A stretch of 64,000 nucleotides of DNA from Methylomonas rosea (GTDB lineage Bacteria > Pseudomonadota > Gammaproteobacteria > Methylococcales > Methylomonadaceae), in NCBI RefSeq assembly GCF_024505055.1, contig NZ_JANIBL010000015.1, positions 1 through 64,000 on the forward strand, read 5' to 3'. Position 1 is the stretch's first letter. The number at the start of each line of letters is the position of its first letter. The notes beneath the pieces were generated by a model that saw only the letters and a program-made list of their open reading frames with translations, was not told where the DNA came from and did no database searches. This document shows positions 43,894 through 52,705 of the stretch, piece by piece. Position numbers and translations under genes: made by a program.

Positions 43894-43904
43894 AGTATTT
43901 CAGA

Positions 43905-45644
43905 TCAATAAACGTCTCTGACGTAGCGTTTGTCTTTTTTCAGTTGGTTGACGTACTCAACCGCCTCGACCAAGGTTTTTTTGCCGTGCTCGCGGATCAC
44001 ATCATGCAGGGCTTGATCGACGTCTTTGGCCATCCGGTAGGCGTCGCCGCAAACGAAGAAGTAGCCGCCTTGCTCCAGCCAGGCATAGAGTTCGGCACCA
44101 TGCTCTTTCATACGATCCTGAACATAGATTTTCTCCGCTTGGTCGCGGGAGAAAGCCAGATCCAGTTTGGTTAGCAGGCCGTTGGCTTGCATGGCTTCGA
44201 TCTCTTCGCGATAAATGAAATCGGTGGAGGCATTGCGGTCGCCAAAAAACAGCCAGTTTTTGCCGGGGGCTTTACGGAATTCGCGCTCTTGCAGGAAAGC
44301 CCTGAACGGCGCGATACCGGTGCCGGGACCGACCATGATCATCGGCAGATTGTCGTCTGCCGGCACGCGGAAGTTGTTATTAGGGGTGAAAAATATCCGC
44401 ACATCGGTTTCTTCGTTAACCAAATCGGCCAGATAGGTGGAGCAGACGCCTTTGTGTTGGCGGCCATGCGCATCGTAACGTACGCTAGCCACTGTCAAAT
44501 GCACACTGTCCAGATGCTTTTTGCCGCTGGACGAGATGGAGTAGGCGCGATGTTGCAGCGGTTTTAATAAGCGCAAAAATTCGGCGGCGGAAAACTCCAC
44601 GCCGGGGAATTGCAGCAACAGATCGAGTATGTCGCGGCCCCACAGATAGTCGGACAGTTTTTCCTTGTCGCCGGATAGCAGTAAAGCATTCAACTCCTGA
44701 TCACCGGAGCGGCTGGCGATTTCTTCAATCAGCTCCTTGCCAGGCAATTTAATCTCGAAATGCGTGCGCAACGCATCCGATAGTTTCATCAACTCGCCAT
44801 TGACCGGTTCGTCCTCTGCACCGGTGCAGCCGATGGCTTTAATGATTTGCGCGACTAAGTCCGGGCAGTTGGTCGGGATTACGCACAAGGCATCGCCGGC
44901 TTCGTAACTTAGGCCGGAGCCATCGATGGAAATTTCGTAATGCCGGGTTTCTTTCGATGAGTCCAATGCCGTGACAATGCGGTTGACGCGCATTTTGGCC
45001 GGAAAGGGATTTTTGCGGTTGTACGCCGATTTGGTGCTTGGCGCTTCGGTATCGACTACCGCAACCGTAATGGCACCTTCTGCCATCAAAGGAATGACTT
45101 CGCTAAGCCATTTTTCCGCCGGGGCTTCGAAATCGACGTCGCAATCGACGCGGTCGAACAAGCGTTTGGCGCCCAAAGCCGCCAGCTTATTATCCCAGTC
45201 TATACCGGCCTGGCAGAACAAGTCGTAGCTGGTGTCGCCTAAGGCCAATACTGAATAATTGACGTTGTCCAGGCGCGGGGCCGCGTCGCTATTGGCCGCT
45301 TCCCACAGCATCTCGGCATTGTCCGGCATCGCGCCTTCACCGTATGTGCTGGTAATGATCAGCAAGTACTGCATTTGCGGCAATTGCCCAATCTCAACTT
45401 CATCCATGCTTTTAACGACAGGTTGCAAACCATGTTTTTTAGCCGCGTTGGCGGCGTCGTTGGCCAGCGACTCGGAGTTACCGGTCTGGGTACCGTAGAG
45501 GATGTGCAAGGTGCGGGCGTCGGCTTGATTGACGCTGCCGGCGCTATGCAGCATGTGGCTGTGCATGCCGGCGAAAAAGCCGCCTAGCCAGGCGCGTTGG
45601 GTGTCATTGTAAGGAGCGTTTTGAGGGATAAAAGGTGCTTTCAT
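43905..45644 (-). CDS. CysJ-like diflavin reductase
   Basis: A 579-residue flavoprotein with three domains: an FMN flavodoxin (ILYGTQTGNSESLA, STYGEGAMPDN, LALGDTSYDLFC; about 46-195), an FAD domain (AYSISSS) and an NADPH domain (GPGTGIAPFRAFLQER; ending DKRYVRDVY). It moves electrons from NADPH to a partner one at a time, as in sulfite reductase alpha (CysJ). No CysI is nearby. It lies about 100 bases downstream of the glutamate synthase-type gene on the same strand, so it may serve that enzyme. Confidence 0.88.
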   Translation of the reverse strand: MKAPFIPQNAPYNDTQRAWLGGFFAGMHSHMLHSAGSVNQADARTLHILYGTQTGNSESLANDAANAAKKHGLQPVVKSMDEVEIGQLPQMQYLLIITSTYGEGAMPDNAEMLWEAANSDAAPRLDNVNYSVLALGDTSYDLFCQAGIDWDNKLAALGAKRLFDRVDCDVDFEAPAEKWLSEVIPLMAEGAITVAVVDTEAPSTKSAYNRKNPFPAKMRVNRIVTALDSSKETRHYEISIDGSGLSYEAGDALCVIPTNCPDLVAQIIKAIGCTGAEDEPVNGELMKLSDALRTHFEIKLPGKELIEEIASRSGDQELNALLLSGDKEKLSDYLWGRDILDLLLQFPGVEFSAAEFLRLLKPLQHRAYSISSSGKKHLDSVHLTVASVRYDAHGRQHKGVCSTYLADLVNEETDVRIFFTPNNNFRVPADDNLPMIMVGPGTGIAPFRAFLQEREFRKAPGKNWLFFGDRNASTDFIYREEIEAMQANGLLTKLDLAFSRDQAEKIYVQDRMKEHGAELYAWLEQGGYFFVCGDAYRMAKDVDQALHDVIREHGKKTLVEAVEYVNQLKKDKRYVRDVY

Positions 45645-45744
45645 TTCATTACCATCTGTGGACAGGTGTCAGGCTGTCCAGTCACTGTATTTGGTTCTTG
45701 CCAATCGCGGTGTGGAGGGGGTGTGGCACGCACCCTCCATTGGC

Positions 45745-48700
45745 TCAGGCAGACGCGCTTTCCAGCATGTCTTTTACGATAGACAGGCTTTCCAAGCTCG
45801 CCAGATTTTTATCGATGGACGGCAGGCCGGCCAAAGCCACACGATTGAATCTATCCTGTTCGATGATCCAGGCCGTGGAGCCTATCGAGTAAATGCTTTG
45901 CACGTCGCGCAGCATTAGCGTGGTTTTGTAATCGTTCAGGCGTTTTTCCGCCATCAACGCTGCCAGTTGGCCGTCATCATATTGGCTGTAAGCCTCGCGG
46001 ATATTTTTAATCAGCGCGTCTTGCAGTTTGCGCGGCCGTTCCATGACTAATTTGTAGGCATGTTTATCGACTAAGGCTTCGGTAGCCGGTTGGCCGGCTT
46101 TATTTAGTTGGTCTCTAGCTATTTGCTGGGCTTTATCGATCACCGCATAGCTGTTGATCAGTTTCAATGTCAGATCGGTGTCGGTTTCGCCGTAACCAGG
46201 GATAGCACCGTCGAACAGTGGTGTGTTGTTTTTGTAAGCCTGCTTGATCTGCTCGATTTGTTTTTGCGCAAATGCGACAGATAACTCTTCTATCATGGCT
46301 TTACGATCCAGTGCTTTACTCAAATATTCCGCGGTTTGCGTGCGGTTCAGCCAAAGCGGCAAGGCAAATTTGAAGTGCTGCCGCTCGTTGGCCCAGTTCG
46401 CCAGGATGGCCTTGGCTTTTTCTGAATCAGTGTGTTCAACATGTTGCTCAAGCATGTACAAAATAAACTGCTCGTGGCTGTCGGCTACATCGCTACCGTC
46501 GGCCAAGCTGTGTATCGTCACCGAGGTCTCGTCATACAAGTCCTGCAAGCGGTTGTTTGGATCGTATTGATAGGCATTGCCGCCGGACATGCCGGTGCAG
46601 AAGCCTTTACCAAAACCGCCCAGATTCAATACCGCGCCGTTAATCATGTACTCGCAAGCGAAGTCACCGACGCCTTCCACAACAGCCATTGCCCCTGAAT
46701 TACGTACAGCAAAACGGTCGCCGGCTTCACCATTGATAAAGGTTTTGCCGCCGGATGCACCGAATAGCGCAAAGTTACCGATCAACACGTTTTCGCCGGG
46801 CAACTTGGATCCGCCGCCCGGTGATTTGATGACGATGGTGCCGCCGCAAGCGGTTTTACCAACGCCGTCGTTGCAGGTGCCGGTATGTTCCATACGCATG
46901 CCGTCGTTGTTGAATGCGGCATAACTTTGACCAGCCGAACCATGGGTGCGGACGATAATGGTATCGTCGGCCAGATAGCGGCGGCCATGCTGGTTGGTAT
47001 AGATGATATTCGATTTAGCAACCTGTTCCGGGCTGAGTTCATACGCTAACAAGCGTTCCAGATCGACTGCGGTTTGACCGCCGACGGTTTTGTTACGGTT
47101 GTTGAGTTTGAACTCGTCGCCTTCGACGATCACCTGTTTTTGACTGTTTTCGAACAAGGCCGATTTGACGCGGGCGAAGATCAAATCGTCGATCACAAAA
47201 TCTTTTTCCAGATAAATCGGCTTCTCGATTTTAATCACCGGTACTTCCGCCAGCAGTTTTTGCAGGTGAATTTGGCCGACCATGCTGGGATGGTCGATCA
47301 GATGCAGCAACTCGGTTTTGCCGCGAATGTCCTGCAAGCTGGTGTAACCCAAATCAGCCAGGATCTCCCGCACTTCGTGGGCCAAGTTCATAAAGAACTG
47401 TGCCAGCACGCGTGGGTCGCCTTTGAATTCTTCGTGGGCGGTGGTCAGGCCGGCCGGGCAGCGGATATTACAGTTTTTCGCCATCACGCAACGTAGCATC
47501 ATCAACGCGGTGGTGCCGAATTCAAAGGAGTCGCCACCCAAAATAGCCGATTTCACCACGTCGGCACCATTCTGATGGGCCGCACTGCAACGTAGAATGA
47601 CTTTGTCGCGCAAACCGTTAGCCGCCAACGCTTGATGTACTTCGGCGATGCCGATTTCCGGCGAACGGCCGGTGTTTTTCAAGCTAGTGACCGCCGCCGC
47701 GCCGGTACCGCCGGTGTTGCCGGCCACGTTGATGACATCGGCGCCGGCTTTGGCAACGCCGACCGCGATGGTGCCGATACCTTCCGACGATACCAATTTA
47801 ACGACTACGCGTACTCGCGCCGCTTTGGCGTCGTGGATTAGTTGCCCCAAGTCTTCGATGGAATAGGTGTCGTGATGCGGCGGCGGACTGACTAGTTCTA
47901 CTTTGGGTGTGCCGCCACGCAACGCGGCGATTTCAACAGACACTTTAGGTGCCGGTAATTGACCACCTTCGCCAGGCTTGGCGCCTTGGCCGATTTTAAT
48001 TTCGATTTCCTCCAAATTCGGATCAGCTAAATAGCCGGCCCAAACGCCGAAGCGGCCGGAGGCAAACTGTTTGATTTTGCTGGAACGAATTGTGCCGAAA
48101 CGGCTGGAGTGTTCGCCGCCTTCTCCGGAGTTGCTCATGCCGCCGGCAATGTTGGTACCTTGCGCCACGGCTTCGTGGGCTTCTGCTAGCAGTGCGCCAT
48201 GACTCATCGCGCCGGACGCGAAAGTCGGGGTGATTTCATGGGCGGGTTGAACTTGATCCAGCGCTATCCGCGAGCGGGCAGGGCGGACGTTGCTCAGATA
48301 GTTGTAAATCAGGCTGTCGCTGTCGTTCGCCCGTAGATTCAAACTGTCGGCCTCAACCGTCAAGCCGAAATCGTTGCCGGCAAAGCGACCTTTCAGATGT
48401 TCGGCTAGTTGTTCCAGACGCGCTTTGCTTGAATTCTCGGTAAACCGAATATTGAAAACCACACCATTGGTTTTCTCGACATGCAGGCCGCGGATAAGGT
48501 AGTTATTGTTACCGTACAAATCCTGGCTGCCTAATAAACGATCAAAATCGGCTTTGCTGTTAGCGTTGCTTACATCGGCCGGAAACTCCATTACGTCGCG
48601 CAGTGCGGCGGGACGGTTGGCGCGTTCTTGAGCCAGATTGTGGGTAAAGCTGCGATAAGCCGGAGTGATGCCGAAAGCGTCAATTTGTGCTGGCGTGCGT

Positions 48701-51228
48701 TTTTCGTAGCCGAAATCCAGATAGGCGGTATCACTAGCCTCGGCAGCTTGCTGCTGAGGTATATAGAGAATCGCTTCATCGGTCATGTTGATGTATTCAC
48801 GCACGGCCGTATTGCCGAAGGTGTGACCGGCGCCTTCATTCCGCTCTTTAAATAATCCAAGAAATGGAATGTCACTTTCGTTGGTTACGGATAGCGCCTT
48901 GTGGTGCCATTCCGTTGCGCTGGCGGCGATGTCGGAATAACGTACGCCGCCCACCGAGGCATTGATGTTGGGGAAATAAGGTTTTAACTTCGGTTCGTCG
49001 GTATCCAGGTAGTTGGATTCGAAAAACTCGCCGCCGATATAGCTTTCCGCCGTACACAGGCCGAATTTGCCCATGGTTTTCATCAGCGATTTTTCGACGC
49101 CTTTTTGAAAACTGTACAGCGCTTTTTGCTGCGAGGCAGGATCGGTGTATTCGGTGATCACGCGGTTATGTACGCTGAGTGGACAGATCGCGGAGGCACC
49201 GAAGCCCAGAATGGTAGCAACGTCGTGCGGGCTGGCAGCCTGACCGGTTTCCATGATCAATGAGCTGTTAAAGCGCAAGCCATGTTTAACCAGATGTTGG
49301 TTGGCTGCGGCAATAGTCAGCAGCGCCGGGATAGCGGCTTGGGCTTTACTGATATTGGCGTCGCTCAAAATAATGATGCCGGTATTGCTGCGCGCGGCTT
49401 GTTCGACTTGTTCACAGACCGATTGCAAGGCCAGTTCCAAGGCTAGTTCGTTTTGCGCGGCGCTTTCAAAATTCGGCGTGTATAGCGCCGCTATCGTCGC
49501 GGTTTTTACCTGGCCTTGTCTGCGAATCTGCTCCAGCTGAGTGCGTTGCAGAATCGGCGATTCGATCATTAATTGTTTGCTGTTCTGCGGTGCAAAAGTC
49601 GGCTTGGCACCCAAGGCTACGCGCAAGGTCATGCCGTCGCTTTCCCGCAGGGAGTCCAGTGGCGGATTGGTAACTTGAGCAAAGCGTTGGCTGAAATAAC
49701 GCGACATACCGCCTTCAGAGGCACTCAAAGCGTTCGGGGTCAGACCGTAACCCATCGCCGAGACCTTTTCCAAGCCGGTTTGCAGGATAGGGTCCAGCAA
49801 AAATTTAAAGCTTTCCTGGTTCAGCGAATAGGCTGTATGGCGTTGATCGATATTAAGTTCATGCTCGTTGCTGAGTTCCGCAAGCTCTACTTTGGGTAAT
49901 TCGCTGATGTGAATGCAACTTTGTTTCAGCAGCGCTTTATAGTCTCTTTCCTTGGCTAAGCGCTCCATAACTTGATGGCTGTCGTATGACTTGCCGGTGT
50001 TATGATCGAAATACAGCATGCCACCGGCTTCGATACGGCCGCGTCTCAGCACTTTTTCAGGTGGGAAATCGATCTGACCAGCTTCGGACATGACTGCCAG
50101 ATACTCAGCGGTTTCGACAGAACGCAATGGCCTTAAGCCCAGGCGGTCCAGGCGGGCGCCGACGCGAATACCGTCATTGAAGATCAGCGCTGCCGGGCCG
50201 TCGTTTTTCTCTTCGTATAGGCTGAAATATTCCAGCATGGCGCGCACGTCTGCCGACAGGGTGGTATCGTTTTCCCAGGCAGGCGGCATCATCGCCAAAA
50301 TGGCGGTGACGATATCCAGCTGATCTTCGTTGATACGGCGGGTCAGGGTTTGATCCAGGCGACCGGAATCCGATTGGCCGCAAGGAAATACCACGTGTTT
50401 GTTGTTTTGCCGAGCGATGGCGTTTTCGCTTAGGCGGTTTTTCTTGTCGGTGTTCAACTCGCCGTTGTGCGCCATGTAACGGAACGGCTGGGCCATCATT
50501 GTCGCCGGCGCGGTATTTGTCGAAAAGCGAGTGTGGAAAAATAGCGTGCTGATTTCGTGGTCGGCGTCGTATAAGTCGACAAAGTAAGGGATTACTTCGA
50601 ACGAGTTCAGGCGGCCTTTATAAACCTGGGTGCGGGAACTCATCGACAACGGATAAAAGCCTTTCAGTTCCGGGCGAGTAAAGCCGTTGGCTTCTATCGT
50701 TAACAGCGCGGACTGAATATGTCTTTCAAAAGCCTCGTGACTGGCGTCTTTCAGGGATTTTGGACGACCGAAGATGACTTGTTTGATCGGTAATTGAGCC
50801 TTCAAGGCCGCCGCATTGAGTGCGGAGCTATCAACCGGGACTTCCCGCCATTTGATAATGGGCAGATCGAATTCCAGAAGCTGCTCTTCGACCAGCTTCT
50901 GTGCTTCTGAATCGTAATGCGCGTGGTCTTCCGGGAAGAAAAAATTGGCTACGCCGAATTGCCCCAGCTCCAGGCCTTTGTCCCCTGTGACCTTGCGGAA
51001 AAACGCCAAAGACAAATCGATATTAACGCCGGCGCCGTCGCCTATTCCTTCAGCGCTCATGCCGCCGCGATGCGGAATGGTACACAAGGCTTCATGCGAC
51101 TTGACTAGGAGCTCGTGAGTCTGTTTGCTGTCCTTGCGGGTGATAAATCCGACACCGCAGCTGTCCTGGGAAAGATCAGCGTCGTAAAGCATGTGTATTG
51201 CGTTAATTTTCTGGGCGTTTTTAATCAT
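45745..51228 (-). CDS. Oversized glutamate synthase-type protein
   Basis: An 1827-residue protein with the GOGAT plan. After a 23-residue propeptide the Ntn nucleophile Cys24 (DSCGVGFI) opens the amidotransferase domain. The FMN domain has AGNTGGTGAAAV-like and the 3Fe-4S ligands CVMAKNCNIRC. The GXGXG alpha domain (LNLGGFGKGFCTGMSGG) follows. Typical GltB is about 1500 residues; here about 200 residues are added at the C-terminus (from LPLWLNRTQTAEYL), and the core is also longer. It should make two glutamates from glutamine and 2-oxoglutarate. GltD is not adjacent; a diflavin reductase is. Related long forms are annotated as glutamate synthase-related protein. Confidence 0.88.
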   Translation of the reverse strand: MIKNAQKINAIHMLYDADLSQDSCGVGFITRKDSKQTHELLVKSHEALCTIPHRGGMSAEGIGDGAGVNIDLSLAFFRKVTGDKGLELGQFGVANFFFPEDHAHYDSEAQKLVEEQLLEFDLPIIKWREVPVDSSALNAAALKAQLPIKQVIFGRPKSLKDASHEAFERHIQSALLTIEANGFTRPELKGFYPLSMSSRTQVYKGRLNSFEVIPYFVDLYDADHEISTLFFHTRFSTNTAPATMMAQPFRYMAHNGELNTDKKNRLSENAIARQNNKHVVFPCGQSDSGRLDQTLTRRINEDQLDIVTAILAMMPPAWENDTTLSADVRAMLEYFSLYEEKNDGPAALIFNDGIRVGARLDRLGLRPLRSVETAEYLAVMSEAGQIDFPPEKVLRRGRIEAGGMLYFDHNTGKSYDSHQVMERLAKERDYKALLKQSCIHISELPKVELAELSNEHELNIDQRHTAYSLNQESFKFLLDPILQTGLEKVSAMGYGLTPNALSASEGGMSRYFSQRFAQVTNPPLDSLRESDGMTLRVALGAKPTFAPQNSKQLMIESPILQRTQLEQIRRQGQVKTATIAALYTPNFESAAQNELALELALQSVCEQVEQAARSNTGIIILSDANISKAQAAIPALLTIAAANQHLVKHGLRFNSSLIMETGQAASPHDVATILGFGASAICPLSVHNRVITEYTDPASQQKALYSFQKGVEKSLMKTMGKFGLCTAESYIGGEFFESNYLDTDEPKLKPYFPNINASVGGVRYSDIAASATEWHHKALSVTNESDIPFLGLFKERNEGAGHTFGNTAVREYINMTDEAILYIPQQQAAEASDTAYLDFGYEKRTPAQIDAFGITPAYRSFTHNLAQERANRPAALRDVMEFPADVSNANSKADFDRLLGSQDLYGNNNYLIRGLHVEKTNGVVFNIRFTENSSKARLEQLAEHLKGRFAGNDFGLTVEADSLNLRANDSDSLIYNYLSNVRPARSRIALDQVQPAHEITPTFASGAMSHGALLAEAHEAVAQGTNIAGGMSNSGEGGEHSSRFGTIRSSKIKQFASGRFGVWAGYLADPNLEEIEIKIGQGAKPGEGGQLPAPKVSVEIAALRGGTPKVELVSPPPHHDTYSIEDLGQLIHDAKAARVRVVVKLVSSEGIGTIAVGVAKAGADVINVAGNTGGTGAAAVTSLKNTGRSPEIGIAEVHQALAANGLRDKVILRCSAAHQNGADVVKSAILGGDSFEFGTTALMMLRCVMAKNCNIRCPAGLTTAHEEFKGDPRVLAQFFMNLAHEVREILADLGYTSLQDIRGKTELLHLIDHPSMVGQIHLQKLLAEVPVIKIEKPIYLEKDFVIDDLIFARVKSALFENSQKQVIVEGDEFKLNNRNKTVGGQTAVDLERLLAYELSPEQVAKSNIIYTNQHGRRYLADDTIIVRTHGSAGQSYAAFNNDGMRMEHTGTCNDGVGKTACGGTIVIKSPGGGSKLPGENVLIGNFALFGASGGKTFINGEAGDRFAVRNSGAMAVVEGVGDFACEYMINGAVLNLGGFGKGFCTGMSGGNAYQYDPNNRLQDLYDETSVTIHSLADGSDVADSHEQFILYMLEQHVEHTDSEKAKAILANWANERQHFKFALPLWLNRTQTAEYLSKALDRKAMIEELSVAFAQKQIEQIKQAYKNNTPLFDGAIPGYGETDTDLTLKLINSYAVIDKAQQIARDQLNKAGQPATEALVDKHAYKLVMERPRKLQDALIKNIREAYSQYDDGQLAALMAEKRLNDYKTTLMLRDVQSIYSIGSTAWIIEQDRFNRVALAGLPSIDKNLASLESLSIVKDMLESASA

Positions 51229-51480
51229 TGCTATCCAGATCCTCTCTTACTGATTAAATGCGCTAGCCGGTATTTTCCTTACCGATAGTGCCGTTTATGG
51301 TTTTTCTGCCTGCTGCGTGTTAGAGTCGTCCCATGCGGCGAGAACCCCTAATTAACTTCGGAATTTCAGTTGGCGAAACTTTGTAATCATACCATGTGGC
51401 GCTGCCTCTGTCATTCCGTAAAGCCGATGGCGTCGTTGTTCTCTCGTCTGGCCTTTAGTTTTAAAACTTTGTGAAGAAAT

Positions 51481-52701
51481 ATGAAAGAACAATTTGATGT
51501 GGTGATAGTTGGCGGGGGGATGGTGGGTGCCGCCGTGGCTTGTTGCCTAGGCGGTAGCGAGTTAAAAGTGGCTGTGATAGAAGCGCAGGTTCCAGAAGCT
51601 TTTTCTAGCGAACAGCCGCATGATTTAAGGGTTTCAGCCTTAAGTATCGCCTCGAAAAACATTCTGGAAGCCGTCGGTGCGTGGGAAGGTGTAACGTCAC
51701 GGCGCTATTGCCCGTTCAAGCGCATGCGGGTTTGGGAAACGGCCGGCGATACCACCTTCAACAGCGATGATATTCGCTATCCCGAGCTAGGCTATATCGT
51801 CGAAAATCGTATCACCCAGCGGGCCTTGCTGGATAGATTGCCAAGTTTCGCCAATATTGAATTGCTGATGCCGCAAACCATTACCAAGATGAATTACGAC
51901 GGTCACGAATCGGAGTTGGTATTAGCGGACGGTCGCGTGCTTCAGGCAAAGTTGCTGGTTGCGGCAGATGGCGGTCAGTCGCGAGTCCGGCAGGCAGTGG
52001 GCTTGGGTGTGACCAGCTGGGATTACAACCAGCACGCGTTGGTGATTTACATAGAAACCGCCTATCCGCAGCAAGACATTACCTGGCAACGTTTTGTGTC
52101 CAGCGGTCCGCAAGCATTTTTACCGTTGACAGGCAATTACGGTTCCATCGTTTGGTATCAATCCCCTGATGAAGTCCGGCGTCTACAAGCCTTGTCTTAC
52201 GAGCAATTGCAGGCCGAGCTGGTAGCGGCTTTCCCCGATTGCCTGGGTGAGGTGAAGCGAGTGTTGGGTGTGGCGAGTTTCCCGCTGAAGCGACAGCATG
52301 CGCAAAGCTATGTTAAGCAAGGGGTTGCTTTGGTGGGGGATGCTGCACACATGATCAATCCCTTGGCCGGGCAGGGCGTCAATATCGGTTTGCTGGATGC
52401 CGCGGCGCTGGCGGAAATACTGGTCGATGCCCGTAAACGCGGCAAAGACATTGCGGATCTGGCGGTGTTACAGCGTTACGAAGCGATGCGCCGCAATGAG
52501 AATCTGAAAATGATGACCTTGATGGATGTGTTTTATCGGTCATTTAGTAACGACATTTTGCCGATTAAACTGTTAAGAAATCTTGGTCTGGGTTTGGCCC
52601 AACGCATTACTCCCGCGCGCAATAAAGCGATGAAGGCCGCGATGGGGTTGGAAGGCCGCCTGCCGAAATTGGCGCGCGGCGAACGTTTGCTGGTCAGATA
52701 A
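51481..52701 (+). CDS. FAD-dependent ubiquinone-biosynthesis hydroxylase (UbiH/UbiF/VisC family)
   Basis: A 406-residue flavin monooxygenase. The dinucleotide motif is VVIVGGGMVGAAVA (7-20), with the second FAD motif DGGQSRVRQAVG and GDAAHMINPLAGQGVNIGL. The family hydroxylates positions C5, C1 or C6 of the quinone ring. I cannot decide between UbiF, UbiH and UbiM by eye. It is divergent from the glutamate synthase gene and converges on glnD with a 4-base gap. Confidence 0.88.
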   Translation: MKEQFDVVIVGGGMVGAAVACCLGGSELKVAVIEAQVPEAFSSEQPHDLRVSALSIASKNILEAVGAWEGVTSRRYCPFKRMRVWETAGDTTFNSDDIRYPELGYIVENRITQRALLDRLPSFANIELLMPQTITKMNYDGHESELVLADGRVLQAKLLVAADGGQSRVRQAVGLGVTSWDYNQHALVIYIETAYPQQDITWQRFVSSGPQAFLPLTGNYGSIVWYQSPDEVRRLQALSYEQLQAELVAAFPDCLGEVKRVLGVASFPLKRQHAQSYVKQGVALVGDAAHMINPLAGQGVNIGLLDAAALAEILVDARKRGKDIADLAVLQRYEAMRRNENLKMMTLMDVFYRSFSNDILPIKLLRNLGLGLAQRITPARNKAMKAAMGLEGRLPKLARGERLLVR

Positions 52702-52705
52702 GGTT

